Origin: Prescottella sp. R16
GTDB lineage: Bacteria > Actinomycetota > Actinomycetes > Mycobacteriales > Mycobacteriaceae
DNA length: 64,000 nt
Direction: 5' to 3'
Assembly (NCBI RefSeq): GCF_030656875.1
Contig: NZ_CP130943.1
Span: forward strand, 2,418,001 to 2,482,000
The notes beneath the pieces are model-generated. The model was not told where the DNA came from and ran no database searches. It saw only the letters and a list, made by a program, of their open reading frames with translations. This document shows, one piece after another, positions 20,612 through 28,516 of this stretch. The first letter of the stretch is position 1. Each line of letters opens with the position of its first letter. Position numbers and translations under genes: made by a program.

Positions 20612-20828
20612 GGTCCTCCCCCTCTGTCGCCTGCTCGGAGAAGTCCCGAGCGCCTGAGAGATTCGGCTTGCGCCTTTCCCCGTGGGCGGGTGGGTGCTCC
20701 CACCGCTTTCCAGAGGCGTCGTAGCCCGCACGGTCCCGGGTGCCTGAGAGATTGACGGGGAGGTGTTGCTCCTTCGGCGTCCGTGCAGGCAACAGGTGCC
20801 CACACGGAACTCTCCCGCGCGACGTCGA
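20612..20828 (-). promoter_or_regulatory. Tandem glycine riboswitch upstream of gcvP
   Basis: On the minus strand two glycine aptamers lie head to tail. Each carries the diagnostic core, read as CAATCTCTCAGGCACC in the first (about 20740-20757) and GAATCTCTCAGGCGCT in the second (about 20650-20667). Each is preceded by a GGAGA- or GGAAAG-containing half, and a short linker joins them. It ends about 50 bases before the gcvP start codon. Tandem aptamers of this class bind glycine and usually switch on glycine cleavage genes. The leader end (gggag, TTG) suggests the decision may be made at translation initiation, but that is inference. Confidence 0.93.
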
Positions 20829-20843
20829 CGCCGGGACAGTCTA

Positions 20844-21461
20844 TCAACCGGTCTTGCGGTCGCCTCGGTTGCGGCGGCGGGACGCGAGTTCGTCCTCCGG
20901 CCGCTCGGTGAGGTCGCCGCCGTCGGCGCGTTCGGCCGGGAAATTCGCGATGGTGCCGGTGAGTTCGCGCATCGCACCGCTGACGGCGATCCCGAACACG
21001 CCCTGCCCGCCCTGCAGCAGGTCGACGACCTCCTCGGCCGACGTGCACTCGTAGACGGTGACGCCGTCGGAGAACAGGGTGATCCGTGCCAGATCGGCGA
21101 CGCCGCGGCTGCGCAGATGGTCGACGGCCACCCGGATGTTCTGCAGCGAGATACCGGTGTCGAGTAGGCGTTTGACGATCTTGAGGACCAGGATGTCCTT
21201 GAACGAGTACAGCCGCTGGCTGCCCGATCCGGCGGCCCCACGGATCGAGGGGACGACGAGGTTGGTGCGCGCCCAGTAGTCGAGCTGGCGGTAGGTGATG
21301 CCGGCGATCTGGCAGGCGGTGGGCACCCGGTAGCCGACGAGGTCGTCGGGCACGGTGTCGTCGGGGAACAGTCCCGGCTGCACGTCCTCGGCCACGCGGC
21401 TGTTGTCCATACCGCTGTTCTGAGCGACGTTCGGCCGGTGTTCCTGCGGACGATCTCCCAC
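20844..21461 (-). CDS. MerR family transcriptional regulator (Rv1830/ResR-like)
   Basis: A 205-residue MerR-type regulator. The winged HTH spans ~45-115 ([17 protein letters not shown], then [18 protein letters not shown]), followed by a dimerisation helix and a C-terminal domain. No metal-binding cysteines are seen. A gagggag ribosome-binding site lies 6 bases before the GTG start. Position and sequence match M. tuberculosis Rv1830 (ResR), which affects growth and division. It lies just upstream of the gcvP riboswitch in the same orientation, so read-through into gcvP is possible. Confidence 0.88.
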   Translation of the reverse strand: MGDRPQEHRPNVAQNSGMDNSRVAEDVQPGLFPDDTVPDDLVGYRVPTACQIAGITYRQLDYWARTNLVVPSIRGAAGSGSQRLYSFKDILVLKIVKRLLDTGISLQNIRVAVDHLRSRGVADLARITLFSDGVTVYECTSAEEVVDLLQGGQGVFGIAVSGAMRELTGTIANFPAERADGGDLTERPEDELASRRRNRGDRKTG

Positions 21462-21680
21462 GGACTACTCCCTCTCGCGCACTCGGACTACGAGTGAACC
21501 CGATCGGTGGATGCACTCAGCGTACGCCGTGGACTCACAGCGTGACGGACGTTCGCGGTCAGACGCTAGAACCCCCGCCTGGCCGGGTCAATGCGACACA
21601 CCGACCAATATTCAACTATCGGTCAATCGTCCACCATGACGATCCCACCGGCCGCCGCGCGGACACGACCGTTCACCGGA

Positions 21681-22154
21681 TCAACCGTCGGTGGCCTTGA
21701 AGTCGTCCGGCGACACCGACTCGAGGAATTCCTTGAACTTCTCGACCTCGTCCTCACGTTCGTCGGGCATCACCAGTCCCGCCTCGGCGAGCACGTTCTC
21801 CTCGACGAAGATCGGCACCTCCACCCGCAACGCGATCGCCACCGCATCCGACGGCCGGGCCGAGACCCGGACATCACCCTCGAACACCAGGTCCGCATAG
21901 AACGTGCCGGCCTGCAGGTCGACGATCCGCACCTCGAGCAGCGTGTGCTCGAAGGCCTCCAGCAAGTCCTTGACGAGGTCGTGCGTGAGCGGCCGCGCGG
22001 GTTCGACACCCTGCTGCTCGAGCGCGATCGCAGTGGCCTCGGTCTGCCCGATCCAGATCGGCAGGTACCGTTCGCCGTCGCTCTCCCGCAGCAGCAGCAC
22101 CGGCTGGTTCTGCGGTTGTTCGACACGGATACCGATCACACGCATCTCACTCAT
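21681..22154 (-). CDS. DUF151 bifunctional nuclease family protein (Rv1829-like)
   Basis: A 157-residue protein of the DUF151 bifunctional nuclease family, which has DNase/RNase activity in characterised members. Visible family features are the LPIWIGQTEATAIAL segment at ~27-42, HDLVKDLLEAF, and ARPSDAVAIALRVEVPIFV. The start was set at ATG 22154 because a ggagg site sits 5 bases upstream; the TTG 12 bases earlier overlaps that site. It lies between two MerR genes exactly as in M. tuberculosis. Essentially cytoplasmic; physiological substrate unknown. Confidence 0.88.
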   Translation of the reverse strand: MSEMRVIGIRVEQPQNQPVLLLRESDGERYLPIWIGQTEATAIALEQQGVEPARPLTHDLVKDLLEAFEHTLLEVRIVDLQAGTFYADLVFEGDVRVSARPSDAVAIALRVEVPIFVEENVLAEAGLVMPDEREDEVEKFKEFLESVSPDDFKATDG

Positions 22155-22215
22155 CGCGTCCTCCAACTCGAGCCGGTGGTCTACTCCCCGATTCTATTCG
22201 CTGACATCCGAGTCG

Positions 22216-22953
22216 TCAGCGATCGAGTGCCTCCCGGACGGCCGCCTTGACCAGGCACGTGTGCAGTGTCAGCGACAGCGCCGCCAACTCCCGCACCATT
22301 TCCTCCGCCCGATCCCGAGCACCCGCGTCCCGCCCCTTCGCGACGGGTCCGGCGATCTGCGCGACGAGACCGGCCTCGCGGTCGGCGGCGAGCTTGAACG
22401 CCCGCAGATGCCGCACCTCGAGACCGAACTCCGACATCGCCCGTGCGGTCCGGGCCAGCGTGACGGCGTCCTCGTCGAAGAAACCGGCCGGGCCGGGCAC
22501 GACGAGTCCGCTGCGCAGCAGCTCCGACAGGAATTTCTCGTCGATCCCCGAACGGGCGATCAGGTCGTCCCGGCTGATCCGCACCTCGCGGTCGGACCGG
22601 AACTCCTCGGGCGACACCTCACCCGGCGCGACGGCGAGCGGGCGGGGGCGCCGCGGAACCGAATCCACGGCGCCCACCGTCGCCACACCCTTGTCGATCG
22701 CCTCGAGCTGTTCCTTGATCACCTTCAACGGCAGATACTGGTCCCGCTGCGCGGTCAGCACGTACCGCAACCGTTCGACGTCGGCGATCGAGAACCGCCG
22801 GTACCCGGACGGTGTCCGTTCCGGGCTGATCAGCCCCTCGGCCTCGAGGAACCGGATCTTGGAGATCGTCACGTCCGGGAAGTCCGGACGAAGCCGATCG
22901 AGGACCGTCCCGATGGACATGCCCGCGGCGGCCTCCTGCCGAACAGCGGTCAT
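22216..22953 (-). CDS. ftsR: MerR-like regulator, FtsR orthologue (Rv1828-like)
   Basis: A 245-residue MerR-type DNA-binding protein. The HTH spans ~12-80 (VTISKIRFLEAEGLISPERT, then SGYRRFSIADVERL). It overlaps garA by 4 bases (ATGA), so translation is coupled. The orthologue next to garA/odhI in Corynebacterium glutamicum, FtsR, activates ftsZ; Rv1828 is its mycobacterial counterpart. No metal-binding motif. Position in the garA cluster is the main ground for the name. Confidence 0.85.
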   Translation of the reverse strand: MTAVRQEAAAGMSIGTVLDRLRPDFPDVTISKIRFLEAEGLISPERTPSGYRRFSIADVERLRYVLTAQRDQYLPLKVIKEQLEAIDKGVATVGAVDSVPRRPRPLAVAPGEVSPEEFRSDREVRISRDDLIARSGIDEKFLSELLRSGLVVPGPAGFFDEDAVTLARTARAMSEFGLEVRHLRAFKLAADREAGLVAQIAGPVAKGRDAGARDRAEEMVRELAALSLTLHTCLVKAAVREALDR

Positions 22954-23441
22954 TGGTTGCCCGCACCTGCCGCGGATTCGCCGATCTGCGAGCCCCCGGT
23001 CCGGGGCCCGGTGAGGAACACCAGTCGGAACTTGCCGATCTGGACCTCGTCACCGTTCGCGAGGACCGCCGAGTCGACGGGCTCACGGTTGACGTAGGTG
23101 CCGTTGAGGCTGCCCACGTCGACCACCTGGAACTCGTCGTCGTCCTGCCGGAACTCCGCATGCCGACGGCTGACGGTGACGTCGTCCAGGAAGATGTCAC
23201 TGTCGGGGTGCCGACCCGCCGACGTCGTCGGCTGGTCCAGCAGGAACCGCGAACCGGCGTTCGGGCCCCGCTTCACGACGAGCAGCGCAGAGCCTGCGGG
23301 CAGACCCTCGACCCCGGAGACGGGGGCGTCGGCGGTCTGCGCCGCCGCACTGTCCATCTCACCCAGGAAGTCCGCACGGAAAACCGACGTGGTCTCGGCC
23401 GGCGTCTCTCCGTAAACCGCATCGTTGCCGTTCTCGGTCAC
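22950..23441 (-). CDS. garA: FHA-domain metabolic regulator GarA/OdhI
   Basis: A 163-residue protein that inhibits 2-oxoglutarate dehydrogenase and tunes glutamate enzymes when unphosphorylated; PknG/PknB phosphorylation of an N-terminal Thr pair closes it on its own FHA domain. The conserved ETTSVFRADFL segment is present with Thr17 and Thr18. The FHA domain, ~55-145, has the phosphothreonine-binding GRHPDSD, SRRHAEF and SLNGTYVN motifs. It sits downstream of gcvH, across a ~260-base gap with a hairpin, and overlaps ftsR by 4 bases. Confidence 0.96.
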   Translation of the reverse strand: MTENGNDAVYGETPAETTSVFRADFLGEMDSAAAQTADAPVSGVEGLPAGSALLVVKRGPNAGSRFLLDQPTTSAGRHPDSDIFLDDVTVSRRHAEFRQDDDEFQVVDVGSLNGTYVNREPVDSAVLANGDEVQIGKFRLVFLTGPRTGGSQIGESAAGAGNQ

Positions 23442-23691
23442 CGTTTCTCCTCCTCAGTCCGGGTGCGCGGGACGCTGGTCCGACATGCCTTGCGGCACTG
23501 TCGAACGCGTCCCGCGCACGCGACACAACTGCACGCGATACAACTCGGCCCAGACGGATCTCGGCCATGATCACATTCCGATGCGGGTCAGTGCACCGAC
23601 ACGGCATTGCGTTCCCCTCGACCGTACCCTGAGAGGGACGGCGCGTGTAGGTGGACAGGCCGTGCGGTGACCCGCGAAATCCCGCGAGGGA

Positions 23692-23713
23692 CTCCGGAAG
23701 TCAGCTTCCGGAG
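23692..23713 (-). terminator. Hairpin enclosing the gcvH stop codon
   Basis: A perfect 9-bp inverted repeat (23692-23700 with 23705-23713) whose 4-base loop contains the gcvH stop codon. It may weaken read-through from gcvH toward garA or protect the mRNA 3' end. There is no U-tract. Confidence 0.45.
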
Positions 23714-24105
23714 ACCGCGCGGTATCCTTCCGCGTCCAACGTCGCCGCGAGGGCCTCGTCCAGCGCCGCCTCGGACTCCGTTTCGAGGTCGACGAGCCAT
23801 CCGGCGTCGTACGGGGCACTGTTGACCAGTTCGGGGCTGCCGTCCAGATCCGTGTTCGCCGCAACAACTTTCGCCGTGAGCGGCGCGAAGATGTCGGACA
23901 CGCTCTTGGTGGATTCCACCTCGCCGAACGACTCACCTGCGGTCACGGCCTCACCCTCGGCCGGCAGCTGCACGAACACGACGTCGCCGAGCTGCGACTG
24001 AGCGAAATCGGTGATGCCCACCCGCACGGTCGTCGGACCGGTCCGACGCACCCATTCGTGTTCTGCCGTGTAACGCAGATCGGCGGGGGTTGCGAGCTCA
24101 CTCAC
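23701..24105 (-). CDS. gcvH: Glycine cleavage system H protein
   Basis: A 134-residue lipoyl carrier protein, the usual length. The lipoylation lysine is in GEVESTKSVSD near residue 67, and the N-terminal YTAEHEWVR motif is present. The start is GTG 24105 behind a gaaaggaa site. It shuttles the aminomethyl group between GcvP (encoded 3 kb away) and GcvT, and needs lipoylation, to which the window's lplA could contribute. It lies downstream of the DUF881/Sbp genes, about 45 bases from the last of them. Confidence 0.96.
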   Translation of the reverse strand: MSELATPADLRYTAEHEWVRRTGPTTVRVGITDFAQSQLGDVVFVQLPAEGEAVTAGESFGEVESTKSVSDIFAPLTAKVVAANTDLDGSPELVNSAPYDAGWLVDLETESEAALDEALAATLDAEGYRAVSGS

Positions 24106-24151
24106 GGTGGCTTCCTTTCGGAGACGGTCCGACGAACGGGACCGAAGAAGA

Positions 24152-24916
24152 TCAGTTTGCGGGTCGAGAGTATTGACGCGGTGCGACGTCCCGCAAGGCG
24201 GAGACCGTGACCTGCGCGGATTGTTCGATCTGCAGTTGACCACCCGAGCGGGCGACGGTGTCGACGACGCCGCCGGGGATGTTGAGGGCGGCCGCGAGCG
24301 TCGGGGGGTCGCCGATGGCGACGATCCGGTACGGGGCCGCGACGGCCCGGCCGTCGACCGTGATGTCGCCGGAGGTGCCGGTCACCCACGAGTCGACACC
24401 GATCCGGACGGCTGCGTCACCGCCCGTGCCACCGATCTCGATGGCCTCGGCGCCCGCGGCCCGCAGCTCCTGCATCAGATCCAGCAGGACGTCCGATCCC
24501 ACCGCGCGGCCCGGATCACGGACGGTGAGGACGACCCCGGGGCCGGTCGCCGCGACGGTTCCCACCTGGATCGACAGGGCCGACAGCCGGGCCTTCGCCT
24601 CGTCCAGTGCGGCCCCGCTGCCGCCGCCGGCCTCCAGTTTCGACAGGGTCTGCTCGAGGCCGGTGATCTCCTGCCGCAGAGCGGCCTCGCGCTGGTTCAG
24701 GTTGCCGAGCACCGTGAGCAGGTCGGCGGGACGCGCCGAGTCGAGATTGTCGCCCGAGCCGGTACTGCTGACCTGGGTGGCGATACCGACACCGAGTGCG
24801 GCCATGAGCAGCACCGCCAGCAGACCGAAACCGAACCGGCTGCCGGTACGGGGCGTCCGCGGTGTCCGGGGTTCCGGCATCTCGTGCCGGCCCTCCCCCT
24901 CACCCATGCCCGTCAC
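24152..24916 (-). CDS. DUF881 membrane protein (Rv1825-like)
   Basis: A 254-residue protein. A Pro/Arg-rich cytoplasmic tail (~1-26) is followed by one transmembrane helix at ~29-46, a coiled coil at ~65-105 (LTVLGNLNQREAALRQEI) and the DUF881 domain at ~115-240. The fold resembles YlxW/YlxX-type proteins found in cell-division and cell-wall clusters. The GTG start overlaps the Sbp gene by 4 bases. Function unknown; extracytoplasmic. Confidence 0.85.
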   Translation of the reverse strand: MTGMGEGEGRHEMPEPRTPRTPRTGSRFGFGLLAVLLMAALGVGIATQVSSTGSGDNLDSARPADLLTVLGNLNQREAALRQEITGLEQTLSKLEAGGGSGAALDEAKARLSALSIQVGTVAATGPGVVLTVRDPGRAVGSDVLLDLMQELRAAGAEAIEIGGTGGDAAVRIGVDSWVTGTSGDITVDGRAVAAPYRIVAIGDPPTLAAALNIPGGVVDTVARSGGQLQIEQSAQVTVSALRDVAPRQYSRPAN

Positions 24917-25344
24917 GCCCCGAACAGTCGGCGCCGGAGTGCGGCGGCATTGCCGAAGATGCGGATACCGAGGACGACGATGATCGCGGTCGAGAGCTGG
25001 GTGCCGACACCGAGCTGATCACCGAGCCACACCAGCAGGGCCGCGACGAGGACGTTGAACACGAACGAGACGACGAACACCTTGGCGTCGAAGATCTCGT
25101 CGAGGTAGGCGCGCAGCCCACCGAAGACGGCGTCGAGTGCGGCGACGACGGCGATCGGCAGGTACGGCTGCACGGCGTCGGGCACCTGCGGGCTGAACAC
25201 GATGCCCGCGGCGATGCCCGCCGCGAGCGCGAGCACCCCGTAGAGCGCGTTGCCGCTCCTGCGTGGTGTCCCCTCCCCCGTCGTCCCGGTCGACCCCGGC
25301 GTTTCCGACCCCGGCGTTTCCGACCCCGGCGTTTCCGTCGTCAC
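24913..25344 (-). CDS. Small basic protein, DUF1290 (Rv1824-like), with a repeat-bearing N-terminus
   Basis: A 143-residue membrane protein. The core ~30-143 is the DUF1290/Sbp family: three or four helices, PYLPIAVVAALDAVFGGLRA, and RIFGNAAALRRRLFGA at the end. The first ~25 residues are an added hydrophilic tail built from TPGSE units encoded by a 15-base tandem repeat. It overlaps both neighbouring DUF881 genes by 4 bases (GTGA). Sbp proteins accompany DUF881 genes in many Gram-positive bacteria; function unproven. Confidence 0.85.
   Translation of the reverse strand: MTTETPGSETPGSETPGSTGTTGEGTPRRSGNALYGVLALAAGIAAGIVFSPQVPDAVQPYLPIAVVAALDAVFGGLRAYLDEIFDAKVFVVSFVFNVLVAALLVWLGDQLGVGTQLSTAIIVVLGIRIFGNAAALRRRLFGA
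25291..25335. repeat. Tandem 15-base repeat, three copies, within the Sbp gene
   Basis: Three perfect or near-perfect copies of the 15-base unit gaccccggcgtttcc encode successive TPGSE pentapeptides in the N-terminal tail of the DUF1290 protein. The unit length is a multiple of three, so copy-number change would keep the frame. Confidence 0.9.
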
Positions 25345-26207
25345 GATCCCCCCGTTTCCTGTGCGTACTGCGTGTCTCGTCCCGTGGCAGCGGGCAGCTG
25401 CAGGTCGTCGGCACCGGCGACGCCGAAACCCACACCGTAGAGGTCGCGCACGGCAGCCATCCGCAGGTAGGCGTCGCTCACCACGAAACCGGTCTCCAGG
25501 GCCTGCGGCGACCCGATCGCCTCCACCCGGTAGGGCGACGGCACCGGTTGATTGTCGACGAGCATCGCGCCGCCCGCCTGCCGGATGGTCACTCCGGGGC
25601 CGATCCGCACACCGCCGACCGCGACGGCCTCGGCGCCGGACGACCACAGTGCGTTGACGACGGACTGCAGGTCGCGGTCGAGGACGCCGGTGCGGGCCGT
25701 TCCGGGGCCGCGCTGCGACGAGTCGGTCAGGTCGGGGCGGGCCGGTGGGTCGGTGAGCGTGACGACGAGTCCCGGCCCGGTGACCGGTTCGGCGGCCGCA
25801 CCCGCCTCGGCGGTGTGCAGTCGGTCGAGGACCCGGGCGCCCTCCGCGTCACCGGCGAGGACCCGGGCCCGCAGGGCCTCGACCCGGATCGCCAGTTCGT
25901 CGCGGCCGGTGGCGAGCGTGTGGCCGGCCGTCTCCGCGGCACGCACCTTGCTCAGCATCTCGGTGCGGGTGCGGTCCACGTCGGACGCGGACGACGACGC
26001 CTGCGCGTACGCCGTCCCGAGCACGACACCGACGAGGATCGCCCCGGCCGCGAGCCAGGCCCCGGCACCGAGCCGGGTCGGCTTCCCGTGCTCCCGGGCG
26101 CGGTCCTCGGCGGCGGCCGCATAGCCGGGGTCGAGGTGATCGGTCATGAGCGACTTCAGCAGCGACGGCACCGGGTTCCGGCGGACCTGCCGCGACGAAC
26201 CGATCAC
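25341..26207 (-). CDS. DUF881 membrane protein (Rv1823-like)
   Basis: A 288-residue paralogue of the DUF881 protein two genes downstream. The start at GTG 26207 overlaps the phosphatidyltransferase gene by 4 bases and gives the typical opening (PVPSLLKSLMTDHLDPGYAA). A transmembrane helix lies at ~50-70, a coiled coil at ~80-130, and the DUF881 domain at ~140-280 with PSPYRVEAIGSPQALETGF. A much longer frame reaching upstream overlaps the phosphatidyltransferase gene and is rejected. Confidence 0.85.
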   Translation of the reverse strand: MIGSSRQVRRNPVPSLLKSLMTDHLDPGYAAAAEDRAREHGKPTRLGAGAWLAAGAILVGVVLGTAYAQASSSASDVDRTRTEMLSKVRAAETAGHTLATGRDELAIRVEALRARVLAGDAEGARVLDRLHTAEAGAAAEPVTGPGLVVTLTDPPARPDLTDSSQRGPGTARTGVLDRDLQSVVNALWSSGAEAVAVGGVRIGPGVTIRQAGGAMLVDNQPVPSPYRVEAIGSPQALETGFVVSDAYLRMAAVRDLYGVGFGVAGADDLQLPAATGRDTQYAQETGGS

Positions 26208-26842
26208 GGCCCGCCCCGGCCCTCGACCGGCCGCACCGTGCGGGCGACGATCGCCGCCTTTCCGATGTAGATGCCGGCGGTCCACACGTACAGCGCCGTT
26301 CCCCACACCAGCAGCGCGTAGCCGGTCGCATGGGCAAGTGCCGACCAGGCCTGATCCATCTGTGCCGCGAGGAGCAGCGGCAGCGCGAACATGAGCGCGA
26401 ACGTCGCGGCCTTCCCGAGGTACACGACTTCCGGGGGCGGCAGGCCGCGGCGCCGGTAGATCGGCAACGTCAGCGCGAGGAGCAGGTCCCGGCCGATCAG
26501 GATCGCGGCGACCCACCACGGGATGATGTCGCGCGCCACGAACGCGATCAGCGTCGTGATCACGTACAGCCGGTCGACGAACGGGTCGAGCAGCGCGCCG
26601 AGCCGCGACATCTGGTTCAGGAGGCGGGCGAGTTTGCCGTCGGCCCAGTCGGTGAAACCGCTGAGCATCAGGATCGCGAGCGCCCAGCCGTCGGCCTGCG
26701 GACCGAGCAACAGGTACAGGAACACCGGGACGCCGGCGAGCCGGACCAGGCTGAGCAGATTCGGGATCGTCACGATGCGATCGGTCGGTTCCACGTCCTC
26801 GGTGGTATCCGGCCGCTCCTGTCCCACCGCGTCCACCCGCAT
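26204..26842 (-). CDS. CDP-alcohol phosphatidyltransferase (PgsA2-like)
   Basis: A 212-residue integral membrane enzyme. The CDP-alcohol phosphotransferase signature DG-x2-AR-x8-G-x3-D-x3-D is complete in ADGKLARLLNQMSRLGALLD and the Asp that follows. About five or six transmembrane helices follow. It transfers a phosphatidyl group from CDP-diacylglycerol to an alcohol acceptor; by position it equals Rv1822 (annotated pgsA2), but whether the acceptor is glycerol-3-phosphate is not settled by the sequence. First gene of a four-gene overlapped run. GTG 26836 is a plausible alternative start. Confidence 0.88.
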   Translation of the reverse strand: MRVDAVGQERPDTTEDVEPTDRIVTIPNLLSLVRLAGVPVFLYLLLGPQADGWALAILMLSGFTDWADGKLARLLNQMSRLGALLDPFVDRLYVITTLIAFVARDIIPWWVAAILIGRDLLLALTLPIYRRRGLPPPEVVYLGKAATFALMFALPLLLAAQMDQAWSALAHATGYALLVWGTALYVWTAGIYIGKAAIVARTVRPVEGRGGP

Positions 26843-26912
26843 TCCTCTCGGTACCCGAAAAACCGGCCGTATCGCCGGTGGTCAGCTTGTCACAGACCCG
26901 TGTGCGGCCGGG

Positions 26913-27542
26913 TCACCGCCACGCGAACCTGGGCTCGCCCAGGCCGGCCACCCGGGTGGCGCGTCCGTGCAGGACCACCTCGCAGAACTGGTGGACGACG
27001 GCCCCGGTGGGCGCGTGGATGTGGTCGCCCCGGAAAGGCCAGCACGCCAGCCGTTCCCCGGTACCGGGCAGGGGCACGTACTCGGTGGGCACGTCGAGTT
27101 CCCCGAGCTGCACCGCGAACACATGTGCCACCTCGGCCGGATTCGGGACGACGTCACCGATGTGCGCGTCCGCCCACACCACGAACGGCGACATCACGTA
27201 GCCGGAGCGGGTGACGTAGTCGTCGAGCCGGCCGAGCACGCCGTCCGGCCCGACCGTGACACCGAGTTCCTCGTCCAGTTCCCGCAGTGCCGCGTCGACG
27301 GCGGTCTCGCCGTCGTCGAGGCGTCCACCGGGGAGCGCGAACTGGCCGGCGTGGGCCCGCATCGTGGTGGGGCGCATCGTCAGTGGGAAGACCGGTGTGC
27401 CGTCGTCGCCGCGCATCACGGCGATCACGACGGCGGCCGCACGCCGGCCCGCGAGCGGGACGGTCCGCGCGTCGAACCGGTCCAGCGCGGACGCGATGTC
27501 GCCACGGGTGGGCCGGATCGTGTTCGTCGTCCCATCTCCCAC
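26913..27542 (-). CDS. Nudix hydrolase (CoA pyrophosphatase-like)
   Basis: A 209-residue Nudix enzyme with a full Nudix box, GRLDDGETAVDAALRELDEE, at ~72-92. The upstream MRPTTMRAHAGQFALPGG is the typical CoA/acyl-CoA pyrophosphatase (NudL/YeaB-type) lead-in, so CoA or a related diphosphate is a likely substrate. An aggagg site lies 5 bases before the GTG start. Divergent from the DUF732 lipoprotein gene. The M. tuberculosis secA2 gene expected next to pgsA2 is not here. Confidence 0.85.
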   Translation of the reverse strand: MGDGTTNTIRPTRGDIASALDRFDARTVPLAGRRAAAVVIAVMRGDDGTPVFPLTMRPTTMRAHAGQFALPGGRLDDGETAVDAALRELDEELGVTVGPDGVLGRLDDYVTRSGYVMSPFVVWADAHIGDVVPNPAEVAHVFAVQLGELDVPTEYVPLPGTGERLACWPFRGDHIHAPTGAVVHQFCEVVLHGRATRVAGLGEPRFAWR

Positions 27543-27669
27543 TGCAGCCTCCTACCGGCTTCCCGTCGCAGCCTGTGCCGGCCGGATCGTCGTGCACCCG
27601 ATCATGCCCCATCTGCGACGCGGCGCCCCGGCATCGCCGATGCGCCGCCGGTACGGCAAGATTTCCTCC

Positions 27670-28197
27670 GTGACCCGCTCCACCCGGTTCGGCCTGACCG
27701 CCGTGCTCTCCCTCACGCTCCTGGCAGTCGCCGGATGCAGTAGTACCCCCACCGACGGCGAGCCGGTGGTGATCGCCCGCTCGACGCTCGAACCGTCGAC
27801 GACGGTACCGGCCGCCCCGAGGCCCGCCCGCGCCGCGGACGCCGCGGCCTCGACGCAGTCCGGGTCCGTGCCGGATCCTGCTGCCGTGGAAGCTGCTGCG
27901 GAGCCCGCACGCCCCGGTGGAGGCCTGGGCGCCGACGATCGGGACGCGGATGATCTGAACACCGAGGACCTGTTGTTCCTGTCGAACATCACCGAGTTCA
28001 CGCTCCTCGAGAAGCCCGAGAGCGATCAGATCCGGGTCGGCCTGTCGATGTGCAACGCCCTCTATCGCGGGCAGGGTGCACCGGAGCTCGTCACCGAGTA
28101 CCTCGACGAGGGCAGCTACACGGCCGCCGAGATCGACAACGTGCTCGGCGCGGCCACGTCCGCGTACTGCCCCGAGTTCACGGGTGCGACACGATGA
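27670..28197 (+). CDS. DUF732 lipoprotein
   Basis: A 175-residue lipoprotein. The signal sequence ends in lipobox LAVAGC (Cys near 22), giving a lipid-anchored extracytoplasmic protein. A ~75-residue Pro/Ala/Thr linker precedes a DUF732 domain at ~95-170 (GLSMCNALYRGQGAPELVT, AATSAYCPEF), which holds the usual two cysteines. The GTG start was chosen at 27670. A caagat hexamer 9 bases upstream looks like a -10, so the mRNA may be leaderless. DUF732 proteins are common in mycobacteria; function unknown. It overlaps the next small gene by 4 bases. Confidence 0.8.
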   Translation: MTRSTRFGLTAVLSLTLLAVAGCSSTPTDGEPVVIARSTLEPSTTVPAAPRPARAADAAASTQSGSVPDPAAVEAAAEPARPGGGLGADDRDADDLNTEDLLFLSNITEFTLLEKPESDQIRVGLSMCNALYRGQGAPELVTEYLDEGSYTAAEIDNVLGAATSAYCPEFTGATR

Positions 28198-28496
28198 GCG
28201 CCGACGTCCCCACCTCCATCGGATACGACGACATGCGTCGGCTGCTGGGGCTTCCGGACTTCTCCGAGCCCGAGCCGCCGGAACCCATCGGCTACGCGGA
28301 GATGCGGCGCATCCTCGGTCTGCCCGATCTGGAGCCGCACCGGCCGCCGCAGTGGACGGTGCGCCGCATCACGGCCGGTGACGATACCGGCCGGTGGGGG
28401 GTGTGGCGGGTCGCCGACGGCACCGCCGAGGGCGAGCCGACCGGCACCTATCCGACGTGGCGGGACGCGATCGCCTCGGTCGAGCACGACAGCTGA
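28194..28496 (+). CDS. Small protein with an internal duplicated IGYxxMRRxLGLPD motif
   Basis: A 100-residue protein starting inside the end of the lipoprotein gene (ATGA overlap). Residues ~9-23 and ~32-46 are near-identical copies of a short amphipathic motif (IGYDDMRRLLGLPDF and IGYAEMRRILGLPDL) separated by a PEPPEP spacer. The rest, ~53-100, has a WTVRRI...WGVWRVADG pattern. No signal peptide. I do not recognise the family. Coupling to a lipoprotein gene suggests a shared role, but the product itself should be cytoplasmic. Confidence 0.6.
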   Translation: MSADVPTSIGYDDMRRLLGLPDFSEPEPPEPIGYAEMRRILGLPDLEPHRPPQWTVRRITAGDDTGRWGVWRVADGTAEGEPTGTYPTWRDAIASVEHDS

Positions 28497-28516
28497 CCGA
28501 GGCGACCGCGACCGGC

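Noticed and set aside
20561..21241. Upstream extension of gcvP through the riboswitch
   Set aside because: It would translate the two glycine aptamers and overlap the MerR gene; the TTG with its own ribosome-binding site gives the usual length.
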